Source: an uncultured Pirellulaceae bacterium
GTDB lineage: Bacteria > Planctomycetota > Planctomycetia > Pirellulales > Pirellulaceae
DNA length: 44,567 nt
Direction: 5' to 3'
NCBI GenBank assembly: GCA_905480545.1
Contig: CAJQQR010000131.1
Coordinates: 1 to 44,567, forward strand
Below are positions 25,809 through 34,947 of this stretch, piece by piece. The position numbers were made by a program, and so were the translations under genes. Within the stretch, counting starts at the first letter, position 1. Every line of letters begins with the position of its first letter. Below the pieces are notes generated by a model, which was not told the DNA's origin, ran no database searches, and worked only from the letters and a program-made list of their open reading frames with translations.

Positions 25809-26828
25809 CCGCACGCGTTTGCTAAAACGCTCGAGAATTTTTCGTTCCTTTCGCGTCAGGCTCTCTTCGCCTTCACGATGTAGCTTATCAAGGATTTCGT
25901 CAGCTAACTTTGCATCACGCTCGTAGTTTTCGTCGACTTCATCTTCGTCCGAATCGGGATCATGGACTCGAAGTTTCGGTTTGCTTTTGAAAAGACTTGC
26001 AACTTGTTTGGTCGGCATGAATTCCGTGAATCTAATTTTCGAATAAAAATACAACGCAGCAAAAATTGCTCCTCCGATATGGGCCTCGTAAGCGACGCGA
26101 TCTGAACTATTCCTAAGTGCATTGACGAAATCAATTCCGACCATGAGTACGCCGATTTTCCAGGCTTCTAATTCGAATACACCAAATAGAAAGAGTTTTA
26201 GATTTGGGAGGATGAATGCCAGCAGAACGACTACAGCAGCAACACCGCCGGAAGCGCCAACAATTGTCTTGTTTTGTTCCCCAGCGACATTCAGCAGTCC
26301 GAACACGATTCCTGAAAAAATAATGGCAGCGAGGTAGAAATAGAGGAATTCGTTTCGGCCAATTTGGTCCTCGACAATTCGTCCGATTTGCCAAAGTACC
26401 AGCATATTAAAAACGATGTGGAGCACGTTTCCTGTTGATAGAGATGCGTGGGCGAAACCGTACGTTAGAAGTTGATAGATGTTCCATGGTGCGCTGAAAA
26501 TCTTGCTTGAAAAAACATCTTGTACTTTCAATGCCATCAAATCGAATAATTGGTTGCCGGCGCTGCTTCGCATTGACAGGAACTCCATAGCTTTGTCAGC
26601 GGGCAATTGGTCGAGTACTGCCTTTGCATTGGGGTCTCGAGCAAGTGACTTGTAGACCGGCGGAGTGAACGAATCGATCAAGTAAAGTGCAGCGCAAACA
26701 ATGACGATGATCGTGACCATGCGTTTGGGGGCACCCGATCGATTTCCACCGAATCCGCCGCCGGTTCCGTTTGCCCCGCCGTACCGCTTGGCTTCCTCTC
26801 GCAAGTATTCTCTATCTTCCAAGCCCAT
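25794..26828 (-). CDS. Rhomboid family intramembrane serine protease
   Basis: A 344-residue membrane protease. I start it at ATG 26828 (MGLEDREYLREE), an N-terminus resembling planctomycete rhomboids; the open frame runs 21 residues further upstream. After a Gly-rich cytoplasmic part there is a first membrane segment (VTIIVIVCAALYLI), then HIVFN with His137 and Asn141. The catalytic Ser193 lies in GASGG and His250 in AHIGG, so the Ser-His dyad is complete. The C-terminal 80 residues are a charged soluble tail (EILDKLHREGEESLTRKERKILERF) ending RKKRT. The gene is followed by repeated copies of its own end. Confidence 0.92.
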   Translation of the reverse strand: MGLEDREYLREEAKRYGGANGTGGGFGGNRSGAPKRMVTIIVIVCAALYLIDSFTPPVYKSLARDPNAKAVLDQLPADKAMEFLSMRSSAGNQLFDLMALKVQDVFSSKIFSAPWNIYQLLTYGFAHASLSTGNVLHIVFNMLVLWQIGRIVEDQIGRNEFLYFYLAAIIFSGIVFGLLNVAGEQNKTIVGASGGVAAVVVLLAFILPNLKLFLFGVFELEAWKIGVLMVGIDFVNALRNSSDRVAYEAHIGGAIFAALYFYSKIRFTEFMPTKQVASLFKSKPKLRVHDPDSDEDEVDENYERDAKLADEILDKLHREGEESLTRKERKILERFSKRVRKKRT

Positions 26829-26872
26829 AAGAATTGTTCTTTTTTTACAGTTGGCGAAAAGGCATGCATGGA

Positions 26873-26888
26873 ACCAATGGTCATTGGT
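26873..26888 (-). promoter_or_regulatory. Palindrome upstream of the rhomboid gene
   Basis: ACCAATG-GT-CATTGGT, a perfect 7-bp inverted repeat, lies about 45 bases before the chosen rhomboid ATG. It could be an operator; nothing else supports this. Confidence 0.3.
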
Positions 26889-27030
26889 CAATCATACGAC
26901 CAGATTTTATTCTTCAGAATGCAAAAAACCAATAGCGACCAGTTGCGAGTATCATATGATGTTTTTCAATTGAAATGGTGTAGCTACAGCCTGATCGGCA
27001 ATCGTATTGGCTTCGATTTGTTGCAACGGT

Positions 27031-27064
27031 CAAAAAAAAATGGACCAATTTCTAGATTGGTCCA
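27031..27064 (-). terminator. Intrinsic terminator after rimI
   Basis: ATGGACCAAT / ATTGGTCCAT (27040-27049, 27055-27064) with a 5-base loop is followed, on the minus strand, by a run of nine T. It is 43 bases after the rimI stop and separates rimI from the rhomboid gene. Confidence 0.85.
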
Positions 27065-27106
27065 TCAGTCTTTTTGCAATTATAGTCCTGCGGCGTGAAC
27101 TTTGGC

Positions 27107-27622
27107 TCACCCAGCAAGTCGACCCGCAATGCGGTTTGTTGGCTCAGAAGCTTCGGCTTCTTCAAAGAAGCGATACTGCATCACGTATGCATCCTCGGTG
27201 GTGTCATCGTAATAATCGCGAAGAACCGAAACAGCTCTGAAGCCTGCACGTTGAAAAAAGAGCTGTGCAGAGAGGTTGGTTTCCCGAACTTCGAGGATGA
27301 TCCGATTGCGTCGCTGCGGCGTCAGTTTGCCGATCAGTTTCTGGATCATCTGTTCACCAATTCCTCCGCGACGGATGTCCGGTCGGACGGCGAAATTCAG
27401 AACCCGTAATTGGTTTTTGTGCAATTCGTATATCATGAATCCCACGACTCGGTCATCGTATTCGGCAACCATACCGATACAATTTCGTTGACGAAGACAA
27501 CGGATGAAGTCATCTTCGAGCCAGGGGAATTCAAAGCTTGCTGCTTCGATTTGAAGAACCTCAGGCATATCCCGCCGGATCATCCAGCGTATATGAACAG
27601 CAATCTCTGTCTGAGAACTCAT
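27107..27622 (-). CDS. rimI: Ribosomal protein S18-alanine N-acetyltransferase
   Basis: A 171-residue GNAT acetyltransferase of the RimI type, which acetylates the N-terminus of ribosomal protein S18. IRWMIRRDMPEVLQIEAASFEFPWLEDDF opens the domain; the acetyl-CoA loop is VRPDIRRGGIGEQM; LEVRETNLSAQLFFQRAGFRAV and the DYYDDTTEDAYVMQY end are typical of RimI. I chose ATG at 27622 over the TTG at 27676; AAGGG lies about 12 bases before it, and the family begins about here. It is monocistronic, with its own terminator. Confidence 0.88.
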   Translation of the reverse strand: MSSQTEIAVHIRWMIRRDMPEVLQIEAASFEFPWLEDDFIRCLRQRNCIGMVAEYDDRVVGFMIYELHKNQLRVLNFAVRPDIRRGGIGEQMIQKLIGKLTPQRRNRIILEVRETNLSAQLFFQRAGFRAVSVLRDYYDDTTEDAYVMQYRFFEEAEASEPTNRIAGRLAG

Positions 27623-27676
27623 GTTTTGGGAATCCCTTCCGTATTTGAATTCGCAATTCCGTGCGACACGTTTCAA

Positions 27677-28016
27677 AAGTGAGCATCTAAATTATCAAAC
27701 CGTGAATCCACTGCCAATACGAAACTGGCAATAAAACAATTTGGCTCATTCGGCTGCAAACGTCGTCTATTTTCACCAATCTTGTTATCGGAATTGAAAA
27801 TACAAATGGTTTAAAGATAAAGGAAATTATCCTCGTGAATTTTGTAGGTGTTCAAACTGCTGTCACATTGCTTCACAGCATGAATTCTTCCTGACACCCT
27901 CGCTTTACGGCTTTTTTAGGTCGCGAAATTCGCAAAAAAACCGCAGCTTAATTTCGCTGCGGTTTCAATGATGCAAACTGAAAGAACCGGATTTAAATCC
28001 GATTGGGTGGTCGAGC
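27677..28016. other. Gene-free stretch upstream of rimI
   Basis: About 340 bases holding probable rimI promoter sequence and the terminator of the TRASH-like gene (27934-27965). I see no other gene or RNA. Confidence 0.5.
27934..27965 (-). terminator. Intrinsic terminator after the TRASH-like gene
   Basis: AAACCGCAGC / GCTGCGGTTT (27938-27947, 27956-27965), a perfect 10-bp stem with an 8-base loop, is followed on the minus strand by a T-run. It is about 50 bases past the stop at 28017. Confidence 0.85.
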
Positions 28017-28496
28017 TTACTTGGTTCCTGCCTTGGCAAACCCTTTTTTGAAGGCTGCTTCAGCGAATGCAATTTTGGCTTTGTCTTCCAGTTTTTCCGC
28101 TTTTGTTACTTTTGAAAGGCAATTGCCACAGCAAAAAGCAACTTTGACTCCTGCAATTTCAGCTGTTTTTTCTGCATTGATCTTTCCACCAGAAATCGGG
28201 CATTTTGTTTGCTTGAATTGTTTCGTAGCAACCAATTGATGATTAGCGAAGGTCGCAAACTTTGATGAGTCCTTCTTGAATTTGGCCAGGCACCCACCAC
28301 AACAAGTGTATACTTTGCCGCCTTTGTATTCGGCAACATTTGCTTCTTTTGCTGCTGCCTTTGGGTTGACAACACATTTGACCTTGCTGAAGTCAACTTT
28401 GTCAGTCTTCTTCGTGTCATCAGCAACGGTGTTCGCAACAAAAAGTGCAGCGAATACGGCAACGGCCGAAACCGAGCAAATCAAAACTCTACGCAT
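28017..28496 (-). CDS. Secreted protein with two TRASH-like metal-binding motifs
   Basis: From ATG at 28496 the product is 159 residues; a GGAG 7 bases upstream supports this over the longer frame. An N-terminal signal (MRRVLICSVSAVAVFAALFVA, cleavage near ADD) sends it to the periplasm. Two Cys clusters follow: Cys41, then CCGGC (65-69), and Cys99, then CCGNC (122-126). Each fits the C-x22ish-C-x3-C spacing of TRASH/YHS-type metal sites. The second is preceded by CPISGG, a typical YHS-like entry. It likely binds a transition metal such as copper or zinc; partner and exact metal are unknown. The C-terminal is Lys/Ala-rich. Confidence 0.78.
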   Translation of the reverse strand: MRRVLICSVSAVAVFAALFVANTVADDTKKTDKVDFSKVKCVVNPKAAAKEANVAEYKGGKVYTCCGGCLAKFKKDSSKFATFANHQLVATKQFKQTKCPISGGKINAEKTAEIAGVKVAFCCGNCLSKVTKAEKLEDKAKIAFAEAAFKKGFAKAGTK

Positions 28497-28636
28497 ACAT
28501 AGCTCCAGTAAAAATGTGAGGATTAAATGAATCGAAATGACGAAATCGTCATCTAACCTTTTATTATCGCCCCTGATTAAACCGCTCGTCAACCTTTAGA
28601 CATTCTTTTTAAAAGAAGTTGTCCGCTTTTTGATTT

Positions 28637-29902
28637 TCAAACACGGCCATCGTTCACCAGAAGCTGCTTACGAGGTTCTTGGATGTTAAATGTTAAGAGC
28701 CAACCGACCAGCAGAATCACGGAAATGCTATAGAAAACGGCTTTATAGCCAAGGATGGGAAGAAGCCAACCGGCGATTTGTGACAGAGCGATTACCGGAA
28801 TCGCTATGCAAATGCTCAACGCACTCAAGTAATTTGGGTGATCATTTTTCGAAGCGAGTTCCAGGGAAAAGTTGTTGAGTACTCGAAAAATCACCGGCGT
28901 GATGCCAACAATCAAAAAGACCAAAAAGAAATAGGAGCTTGCCATCACAGACGAGCTTGCGACCCAAATCGCAAAAACAGGGCAGGCAGTCAGCACCAAC
29001 ATCGTGAATTGTAAGACGAAGCGATTGCCAAAACGGTCTGCGATGGGGCCGGAGACCATGCCGAAGATGACCGTTCCTGTGTTTTGGATCATGACCCAGA
29101 AGATCAAGTCACGGAGTGAAAAAATTTGATCAGCGGATACCGCTTCTCGGTAAAGTGCTTGATAGTGTGGGAATAAGATCATCGAGCATCCGAAGCAACC
29201 GGCCAAAATTGCCAGTTTTCGAAACTCAGTATCGCTTACGAAAGTGTTCCAGGCAGGTTGCAAGAATGAGAAGTAGCTCGTCGATTGCAGATTTGTTGTT
29301 TCCGTTTTCTTGTCAGAGTCTTCTTTTAAAAACATCGTGAGCATGCTCCCGATCAAAAAGCAAACTCCTGCAAAGCCAAAAATCCAGGCAAAGTTGCCTC
29401 CATCGTCTGTCAGCCAGCGGTTTAGCAACAACCAACCAGTGAAAATTGCAGCTGATCCGCCAACCATATTCGCAAACAGAAACAATCGTCCACGATAGTT
29501 GAATCGAATCAGTTTTCCCTGAAGAGTATTAAACCCCAGATTGTTCACGCCAACGCAGATGAAAAAGGATGCGTAACAAATTAGGAATTCGATTCGCATT
29601 AACCAATTCGGTTCTCCCTGATAGAAGTACCAAGTTGCTGAGAGAGTTAAGAAAATCCCACCCATCAATCCGCTGCAAATGAAGACCGTGGTCTTTTTGA
29701 GAGGGTTGTCCCTTAACCGTTTCGCAAAAAGAAGTTGCGGCACGCTCTGTCCAAAACGATTTAACTGCGGCAGCCAGCTTCGCATCCAAGCTGCCAGTCC
29801 CGTCCCTGGTCCGCACAGCAAATCCATTACCGCTGGCATGATGATGCTTTCGGTCTTGAATATCCAACCAATCCGCATCGTGATTTGATACGCCGCCATC
29901 AT
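28637..29902 (-). CDS. Major facilitator superfamily transporter
   Basis: A 421-residue integral membrane protein with about 11-12 hydrophobic segments and the MFS two-half layout. A basic cytoplasmic loop (QLLFAKRLRDNPLKKT) follows the first helices, and a central soluble loop EDSDKKTETTNLQSTS separates the halves. The second-half loop GPIADRFGNRFV resembles the MFS signature between segments (GxxaDRxGrR). The substrate cannot be named. The frame opens at TTG 29905 and is followed by ATG at 29902 and 29899; I use 29902. No clear ribosome site is seen. Confidence 0.85.
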   Translation of the reverse strand: MMAAYQITMRIGWIFKTESIIMPAVMDLLCGPGTGLAAWMRSWLPQLNRFGQSVPQLLFAKRLRDNPLKKTTVFICSGLMGGIFLTLSATWYFYQGEPNWLMRIEFLICYASFFICVGVNNLGFNTLQGKLIRFNYRGRLFLFANMVGGSAAIFTGWLLLNRWLTDDGGNFAWIFGFAGVCFLIGSMLTMFLKEDSDKKTETTNLQSTSYFSFLQPAWNTFVSDTEFRKLAILAGCFGCSMILFPHYQALYREAVSADQIFSLRDLIFWVMIQNTGTVIFGMVSGPIADRFGNRFVLQFTMLVLTACPVFAIWVASSSVMASSYFFLVFLIVGITPVIFRVLNNFSLELASKNDHPNYLSALSICIAIPVIALSQIAGWLLPILGYKAVFYSISVILLVGWLLTFNIQEPRKQLLVNDGRV

Positions 29903-29905
29903 CAA

Positions 29906-30485
29906 AAAGTTGTAACGAGCCCCGTCAACGGATCTATTGGAGCGTGCCTTCTTTTCAGTGTGGGGGATGTTACTAGCTTTGGGTAACAGTCGACGGATTG
30001 AATAAGCAACTTTCAGTTGTCCCGAAAGTTAATCGTAGTTTGGGATATTGCAGCTGTTGGATGCAAGCGGGTTAAACAGGATTGATATCAGGATCTGGTA
30101 ACAAACCGTCAGCCGCATGCCATTTTTGGCATCGGTAAAAAGTCATTAACAGGTCATTCAGATGCGGCAAGAGTTTGTCCTGGCCATCTTAGGATTTGCC
30201 CTCGGATTCGCCCGTTTTTCAGTGAAGCTGAATCGGGTTTGATCAGCAAATTCGAATGTTGGGTGGGTAATTTGCTCGAGACTGCATGGGCAATACTGAT
30301 GAATTCTCGATTCGTTCTTATTTTCGGCGAATACTGGAAGACTTAACATGCTTTAGGTAAGCTAAAACAGCTAGACTGGGAATTGACAGCGAAATGAACA
30401 ATTGACTCGAAAAAGTGTACACAACGTGCTGTCCCTCATATTTTTCCCACCACAATCTGAATTCTAAAGCAAAAAGGAAGAGTGA
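29906..30485. other. Gene-free divergent region before the PQQ-like operon
   Basis: About 580 bases without a supported gene. A 7-bp inverted repeat AACTTTC / GAAAGTT lies at 30008-30030, and ATGCCA / TGGCAT at 30117-30132. TTGACA- and TTGACT-like hexamers occur near 30384 and 30402, but no matching -10 box is convincing. A short minus ORF here (30158-30349) has nothing to support it. Confidence 0.5.
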
Positions 30486-32696
30486 ATGCGTCAGAACATG
30501 ACCCTTATTCTTGCCGTGCTATTTTGTAGTACGTCAACGCTCGCGGCAAATGACTGGCCGCATTGGCGAGGTCCAGAGCAAAATGGCATCTCGCGTGAGA
30601 CCGGAATCGTCGATACGTTCGACCTTGAGACAATGGATAATGTCAAATGGGTTTCGAAAATCGGTGGTCGCGGTACCCCAATCGTGCTCAATGGCAAGGT
30701 CTATTTGAATTGTCGCACATCTGAAAATACAGGTATCGACGAAGAACTTCTTCGCGTCCAGGAACAGGTCATTTGCTGGGATGCGGAAACTGGAAAAGAA
30801 CTTTGGACGGACCGCTTCAACGTTTTCGGAACTGACATTCCCGTTGAGCGAGTGGGTTGGGCCCACATGGTCGGCGATCCAGAAACGGGTTATGTCTACG
30901 TCCATTCTGTCAGTGGGATTCTTCGCTGTTACACCGGCGACGGAAAAGTCGTTTGGGAAATTTCGCTGAGCGAAGAGCTGGGCAAAATGTCGGGTTACGG
31001 CGGACGAACACAAACCCCAATTATTGACGAAGATCGTTTGATCCTCAGTTCAATGGCTGTCAGCTGGGGCCAGTTCAAAGGACCGGCGCCGCTTCACTAC
31101 TACTGGGCGTTTGATAAGAAAACAGGTGAACTTCGTTGGATGAAGGCTCCAGGTGGAAAGCCGAGAGATACCAACTACTCGGTTCCTGTGGTCGCCGTCG
31201 TCGATGGTGTTCGAATGCTGATTGGTGGAAATAGTGATGGTGGTGTTTACGCCATGAATGCTCGAACCGGCGATAAGATTTGGGGGCACATGATGTCCAA
31301 GCGTGGTTTGAACACCACTCCAGCTATTGCCGATGGCAAGGTCTTCATGTCGCACGGCGAAGACAACATCGATAACAACAGATTTGGTCGCGTTGAGTGC
31401 CTTGATGCTAAGACCGGCAAATCGATCTGGAAGGTTTACGACGTCAAAGCGGGGTACACCGCAATTCTTTATAAGGACGGTATGGCTTTTGTTGTTGCAG
31501 ACACTGGCGATATGCATTGCTATGACGGTGAAACTGGAAAAGAGCTTTGGAAGTACAACCTGGGAACGGTCGGAAAAGGTTCACCAGTTTGGGTTGACGG
31601 CAAGATTATTGCAACTGAAGTCGACGGAAATATTCATATCTGTGCACCTACTCGCGAAGGCTGTAAACAAATTTGCCGAGTGCAGATGAAGGCGACCAGC
31701 GGTAAAGGCTTTGACGAAATTTATGGGTCACCCGCGATTTCGAACGGAAACGTGTATGTCGCGTCGCGTGATCGGTTGGTTTGTTTTGGTGGAAAAGAGA
31801 AGGCCAAATCGGCTCCTGTAGTCAAAATGCCTACCGAAAAAACTGCTGGTGATAAAGTTGCCTCAATCCAACTTTGGCCGTTCGAAACTCGCGTATGGGC
31901 TGGTGAGACTGTCGACTACAAAGTGGCTGGATTCGACGCCAATGGTCGATTTGTAAAGATGCTGGACCCTGTTCTCTCGACAGACGAGAGCATCGGTAAG
32001 GCGAATGGAAAGACGCTGACCACAACAGCATCGGAAAAGCATCTCGCAGGAACGGTGACTGCAACGGTTGGTGAACTCACTTCGAAAGCACGTATTCGCG
32101 TCTTCCCGAAAACAAAAGTTTGGAGTTGGGACTTTGACAAGTTTAAGCCGCCTGTGCAGGTTCCTCCGACTTGGATTCGTGCCCATGTCAAAATGAAACC
32201 ATCGCCAATGCCTGAGGGCGGAATCGCGATGAAAATGTCGCCAGGTCCGGCTCGTCCTAGTCATCAGGTCATGTTGGGTCCGAGCACGATGTCCAATTAC
32301 AGTATCAAGGCGGACGTGTTGCTCAAGGATCAAAAGCGTCGCATGGCGAGCGTTGGGATCAGTGCCAATCGTTATACGTTTTTGCTGAACGGAAACGATG
32401 GCGTTTGTCAGTTTGTGACATGGCCGTCTGAGTGGCGATTGTCAGGCGCTGAAAATGGAGCGGAAGAGGATTACGAAGCCGATCCAGACGTTTGGTACAC
32501 CATGAAATTGAAGATTGAAATGAAAGACGGAAAAGCTCATCTTTTCGGGAAAATTTGGGAACGCGAAGAAGACGAACCCAAAGAATGGACTCTAAAAGTT
32601 GTTGATCCTAACCCAAACAAAATTGGTAGCCCTGGCATTTGGTCTTACGCCGTCGCAGACTGCTACTTTGACAATATCGTCGTTACACAGGAATAA
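30486..32696 (+). CDS. Secreted PQQ-like beta-propeller repeat protein with C-terminal accessory domains
   Basis: A 736-residue protein with a signal peptide (MRQNMTLILAVLFCSTSTLAA). NDWPHWRGPEQNGISRE opens the propeller, as in many planctomycete outer-membrane PQQ-like proteins; repeated blades show WDAETGKELW, FDKKTGELRW, MNARTGDKIW, LDAKTGKSIW and YDGETGKELW. These bind PQQ in some families, but the repeat alone does not prove enzyme activity. After about residue 455 comes a Big-like stretch (VWAGETVDYKVAGFDANGRF), then a concanavalin-like C-terminal module (WSWDFDKFKPP..., YFDNIVVTQE). Start ATG has GGAAGAG upstream. The next gene starts 6 bases after it: a two-gene operon. Confidence 0.86.
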   Translation: MRQNMTLILAVLFCSTSTLAANDWPHWRGPEQNGISRETGIVDTFDLETMDNVKWVSKIGGRGTPIVLNGKVYLNCRTSENTGIDEELLRVQEQVICWDAETGKELWTDRFNVFGTDIPVERVGWAHMVGDPETGYVYVHSVSGILRCYTGDGKVVWEISLSEELGKMSGYGGRTQTPIIDEDRLILSSMAVSWGQFKGPAPLHYYWAFDKKTGELRWMKAPGGKPRDTNYSVPVVAVVDGVRMLIGGNSDGGVYAMNARTGDKIWGHMMSKRGLNTTPAIADGKVFMSHGEDNIDNNRFGRVECLDAKTGKSIWKVYDVKAGYTAILYKDGMAFVVADTGDMHCYDGETGKELWKYNLGTVGKGSPVWVDGKIIATEVDGNIHICAPTREGCKQICRVQMKATSGKGFDEIYGSPAISNGNVYVASRDRLVCFGGKEKAKSAPVVKMPTEKTAGDKVASIQLWPFETRVWAGETVDYKVAGFDANGRFVKMLDPVLSTDESIGKANGKTLTTTASEKHLAGTVTATVGELTSKARIRVFPKTKVWSWDFDKFKPPVQVPPTWIRAHVKMKPSPMPEGGIAMKMSPGPARPSHQVMLGPSTMSNYSIKADVLLKDQKRRMASVGISANRYTFLLNGNDGVCQFVTWPSEWRLSGAENGAEEDYEADPDVWYTMKLKIEMKDGKAHLFGKIWEREEDEPKEWTLKVVDPNPNKIGSPGIWSYAVADCYFDNIVVTQE

Positions 32697-32702
32697 ATAG
32701 AA

Positions 32703-34301
32703 ATGAAACAAGTAACTCAACTATTTGCAATTGCGCTGGTGGCCGTTTGTGGCGCGGCGCCTTTGATGGCACAGCCAACTGCCAAAATCACGTCAAATCA
32801 AACGTTGGTGTCGAATCCGGCGGATAAGTATACCGGTGACTGGACCATGTGGGGCGGGTCGATTGGCCGAAATATGGTTAACAAGTCAACGGGCGTCAGC
32901 ATCGAATTTGATCCGGAGACGGGTAAGGACATTCTTTGGAAAGCCAAACTCGGGTCGCAAACCTACGGCAACCCAACAGTTGGCGGTGGCAAAGTGCTTG
33001 TCGGCACCAATAACGGAGCCGGTTATCGTCCAAAGCATCCAGCTGAGGAAGACCGTGGAATCGTCCTTTGCTTCGATGAAAAAACGGGAGATTTTCTCTG
33101 GCAGCTGACGCGAACGAAGCTTCCCATCGGACGCGTAAGTGACTGGCCACTTCAAGGTATTTGCTCTTGTCCCGTCATTGAAGGTGACAAGGCCTACGTG
33201 ATCACCAATCGCGGCGAAGTCGTTTGTCTGGATATGGAAGGATTCGCCGATGGCGAAAATGACGGTCCGTACAAAACCGAGGACGACACCGAAAAGGGCG
33301 ATGGCGATATCATTTGGTCATTGGACATGATCAATGAATTAGGTGTGTTTCCTCACAACTTGGCGACCAGTTCGCCGGTAATCTACAAAGATCACATTTT
33401 CCTCGTCACCTCAAACGGTGTCGACGAATCGCACAAGAAAATTCCTGCCCGTCGAGCCCCAAGTTTTCTTTGTATCAACAAGAACACAGGTAAAGTTGTT
33501 TGGGAAGATAAATCACCTGGCAAGCAGATTTTGCACGGCCAGTGGTCATCCCCATCAGTTGGTGTTGTAAACGGAAAAGCTCAGGTTTACATGCCAGGCG
33601 GCGACGGTTGGTTGTACGCATTTGACGCAGAATCCACAGGCGAAGAACCTAAGTTGATTTGGAAGTTCGACCTGAATCCGAAAGAAGCCGTTTGGAAACT
33701 GGGGGGCGAAGGTGATCGCAACGCAATTATTGGAACACCTGTTTTTTATGAAAACAGTGTGATCCTGGGAGTTGGCCAAGACCCTGAACATGGAAACGGC
33801 GTTGGGCATCTTTATAAAATTGACGCAACCAAAAACGGCGATATCAGTCCGGAACTTGGCAAAATCGAAGAGGCAGGCAAGCCCAATCCAAATAGCGGAC
33901 AAATCTGGCACTATGGTGGCGTTGACCTTGATGGATCAGTGACTGGCGAAGAGGACGAAGCGATCTACAGCCGAACGGTCTCAACGGTTGCCGTCAACAA
34001 TGGTATGCTTTACGCCGCCGACCTTTATGGAATCTTGCATTGCCTTGATTTTAAAACCGGCAAGCGCGTTTGGGCTTTGGACACCTTCTCTGCAATTTGG
34101 GGTTCACCCATGGTCGCCGATGGAAAAGTCTTCCTCGGAACTGAAGACAACGACCTTTGGATCATGCAAGAAGGTAAAGTCATGAAAGAACTGAAAAAAG
34201 TGACGTTTGACTCCTCGGTTTACACGACTCCCACGATTGCAAACGGCGTAATGTATGTCAGCGATCGTTCGACACTCTATGCGATCGATATTTCGAAGTA
34301 A
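32703..34301 (+). CDS. Secreted PQQ-like beta-propeller repeat protein (second)
   Basis: A 532-residue protein with a signal peptide ([20 protein letters not shown], cut near LMA). [15 protein letters not shown] opens the propeller, and blades show [40 protein letters not shown] and [10 protein letters not shown]. The sequence is related in style to its upstream partner but lacks its C-terminal extra domains. It starts 6 bases after that gene and has an AGGAA ribosome site inside the partner's end, so both should be co-expressed and act in the periplasm or on the outer membrane. A strong terminator follows. Confidence 0.86.
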   Translation: MKQVTQLFAIALVAVCGAAPLMAQPTAKITSNQTLVSNPADKYTGDWTMWGGSIGRNMVNKSTGVSIEFDPETGKDILWKAKLGSQTYGNPTVGGGKVLVGTNNGAGYRPKHPAEEDRGIVLCFDEKTGDFLWQLTRTKLPIGRVSDWPLQGICSCPVIEGDKAYVITNRGEVVCLDMEGFADGENDGPYKTEDDTEKGDGDIIWSLDMINELGVFPHNLATSSPVIYKDHIFLVTSNGVDESHKKIPARRAPSFLCINKNTGKVVWEDKSPGKQILHGQWSSPSVGVVNGKAQVYMPGGDGWLYAFDAESTGEEPKLIWKFDLNPKEAVWKLGGEGDRNAIIGTPVFYENSVILGVGQDPEHGNGVGHLYKIDATKNGDISPELGKIEEAGKPNPNSGQIWHYGGVDLDGSVTGEEDEAIYSRTVSTVAVNNGMLYAADLYGILHCLDFKTGKRVWALDTFSAIWGSPMVADGKVFLGTEDNDLWIMQEGKVMKELKKVTFDSSVYTTPTIANGVMYVSDRSTLYAIDISK

Positions 34302-34615
34302 CCACGTATTCGATGTTTAAACATGAGACAAGCCGGGTTTTCGAACCCGGCTTTTTTTATTGATTCATTCCTGAAAAAAGAAAGGATGAACTTGGTTGCG
34401 TTCTGACGCGTCTCCGGAATTTGGGGTGCGGCGAGGCTGGGTTGTTGTAGCCCAGCTAGAAACTCACTCCCACATTCAATAGTAAGAGGTGTAAGCTTGA
34501 ACAAAGCAGGCTATCTATTTAACTCTTTGGATTAATTATCGGTCCGTCGATAAATCGTATGATGCAATTGAAGGCATGGGAAATGCTCCGTTTCGACAGC
34601 GTTTCAACAATGATC
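34302..34615. other. Gene-free stretch after the PQQ-like operon
   Basis: Contains the operon terminator (34331-34358) and a second hairpin, GCTGGG / CCCAGC at 34436-34456, which has no T-run. No gene is supported. Confidence 0.55.
34331..34358 (+). terminator. Intrinsic terminator with TTCG tetraloop after the PQQ-like operon
   Basis: AGCCGGGTT-TTCG-AACCCGGCT (34331-34352) followed by seven T. A 9-bp perfect stem with a stable UUCG loop, 29 bases after the stop. Confidence 0.92.
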
Positions 34616-34873
34616 TTACGTCGCATGATCCGTTATGTCCTGTTCCATCGGGTCTTCTTGTTGAGACTTGTTTTCCGTCTCTCGAATCAAATCTTGGATC
34701 CATTGCGGAGATAGTTTTGAGAATATCCCCGTTGCATGCGGTGGACCGCTAATTTGCCGATAAAGTTTTGTGTTTTCATGGTTAACGGTACCAATGATCG
34801 AACGCAATGCAGTGACGCTTGAGTCCGATTCGCTTTGTTCAGCAACGGCAATCAGTTTGAGGAGTAGACTCAT
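34616..34873 (-). CDS. Possible small protein of unknown function
   Basis: An 85-residue open frame starting ATG, downstream of the HDOD gene on the same strand with a 74-base gap. The product is hydrophilic, with a helical start (MSLLLKLIAVAEQSE) and KLSPQWIQDLIRETENK; it has no signal peptide or known motif. No ribosome site is evident, and an 8-bp tandem repeat (GTTGGGCA twice, 34881-34896) sits just before the ATG. The sequence looks protein-like and the strand fits, but there is no family evidence. Confidence 0.35.
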   Translation of the reverse strand: MSLLLKLIAVAEQSESDSSVTALRSIIGTVNHENTKLYRQISGPPHATGIFSKLSPQWIQDLIRETENKSQQEDPMEQDITDHAT

Positions 34874-34947
34874 TTTAGAAGTTGGGCAGTTGGGCAGTGT
34901 TTCTATTTTTTTGAGCTAGGATCTCAGATTGAATTTCTGGAAGTCTC

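Noticed and set aside
30158..30349. Minus-strand ORF of 63 residues ahead of the PQQ-like operon
   Set aside because: No start context, no motif, and it lies in a likely promoter region.
34436..34456. Second hairpin after the PQQ-like operon as a terminator
   Set aside because: It has only six base pairs and no T-run on either strand; the strong TTCG terminator already lies upstream.
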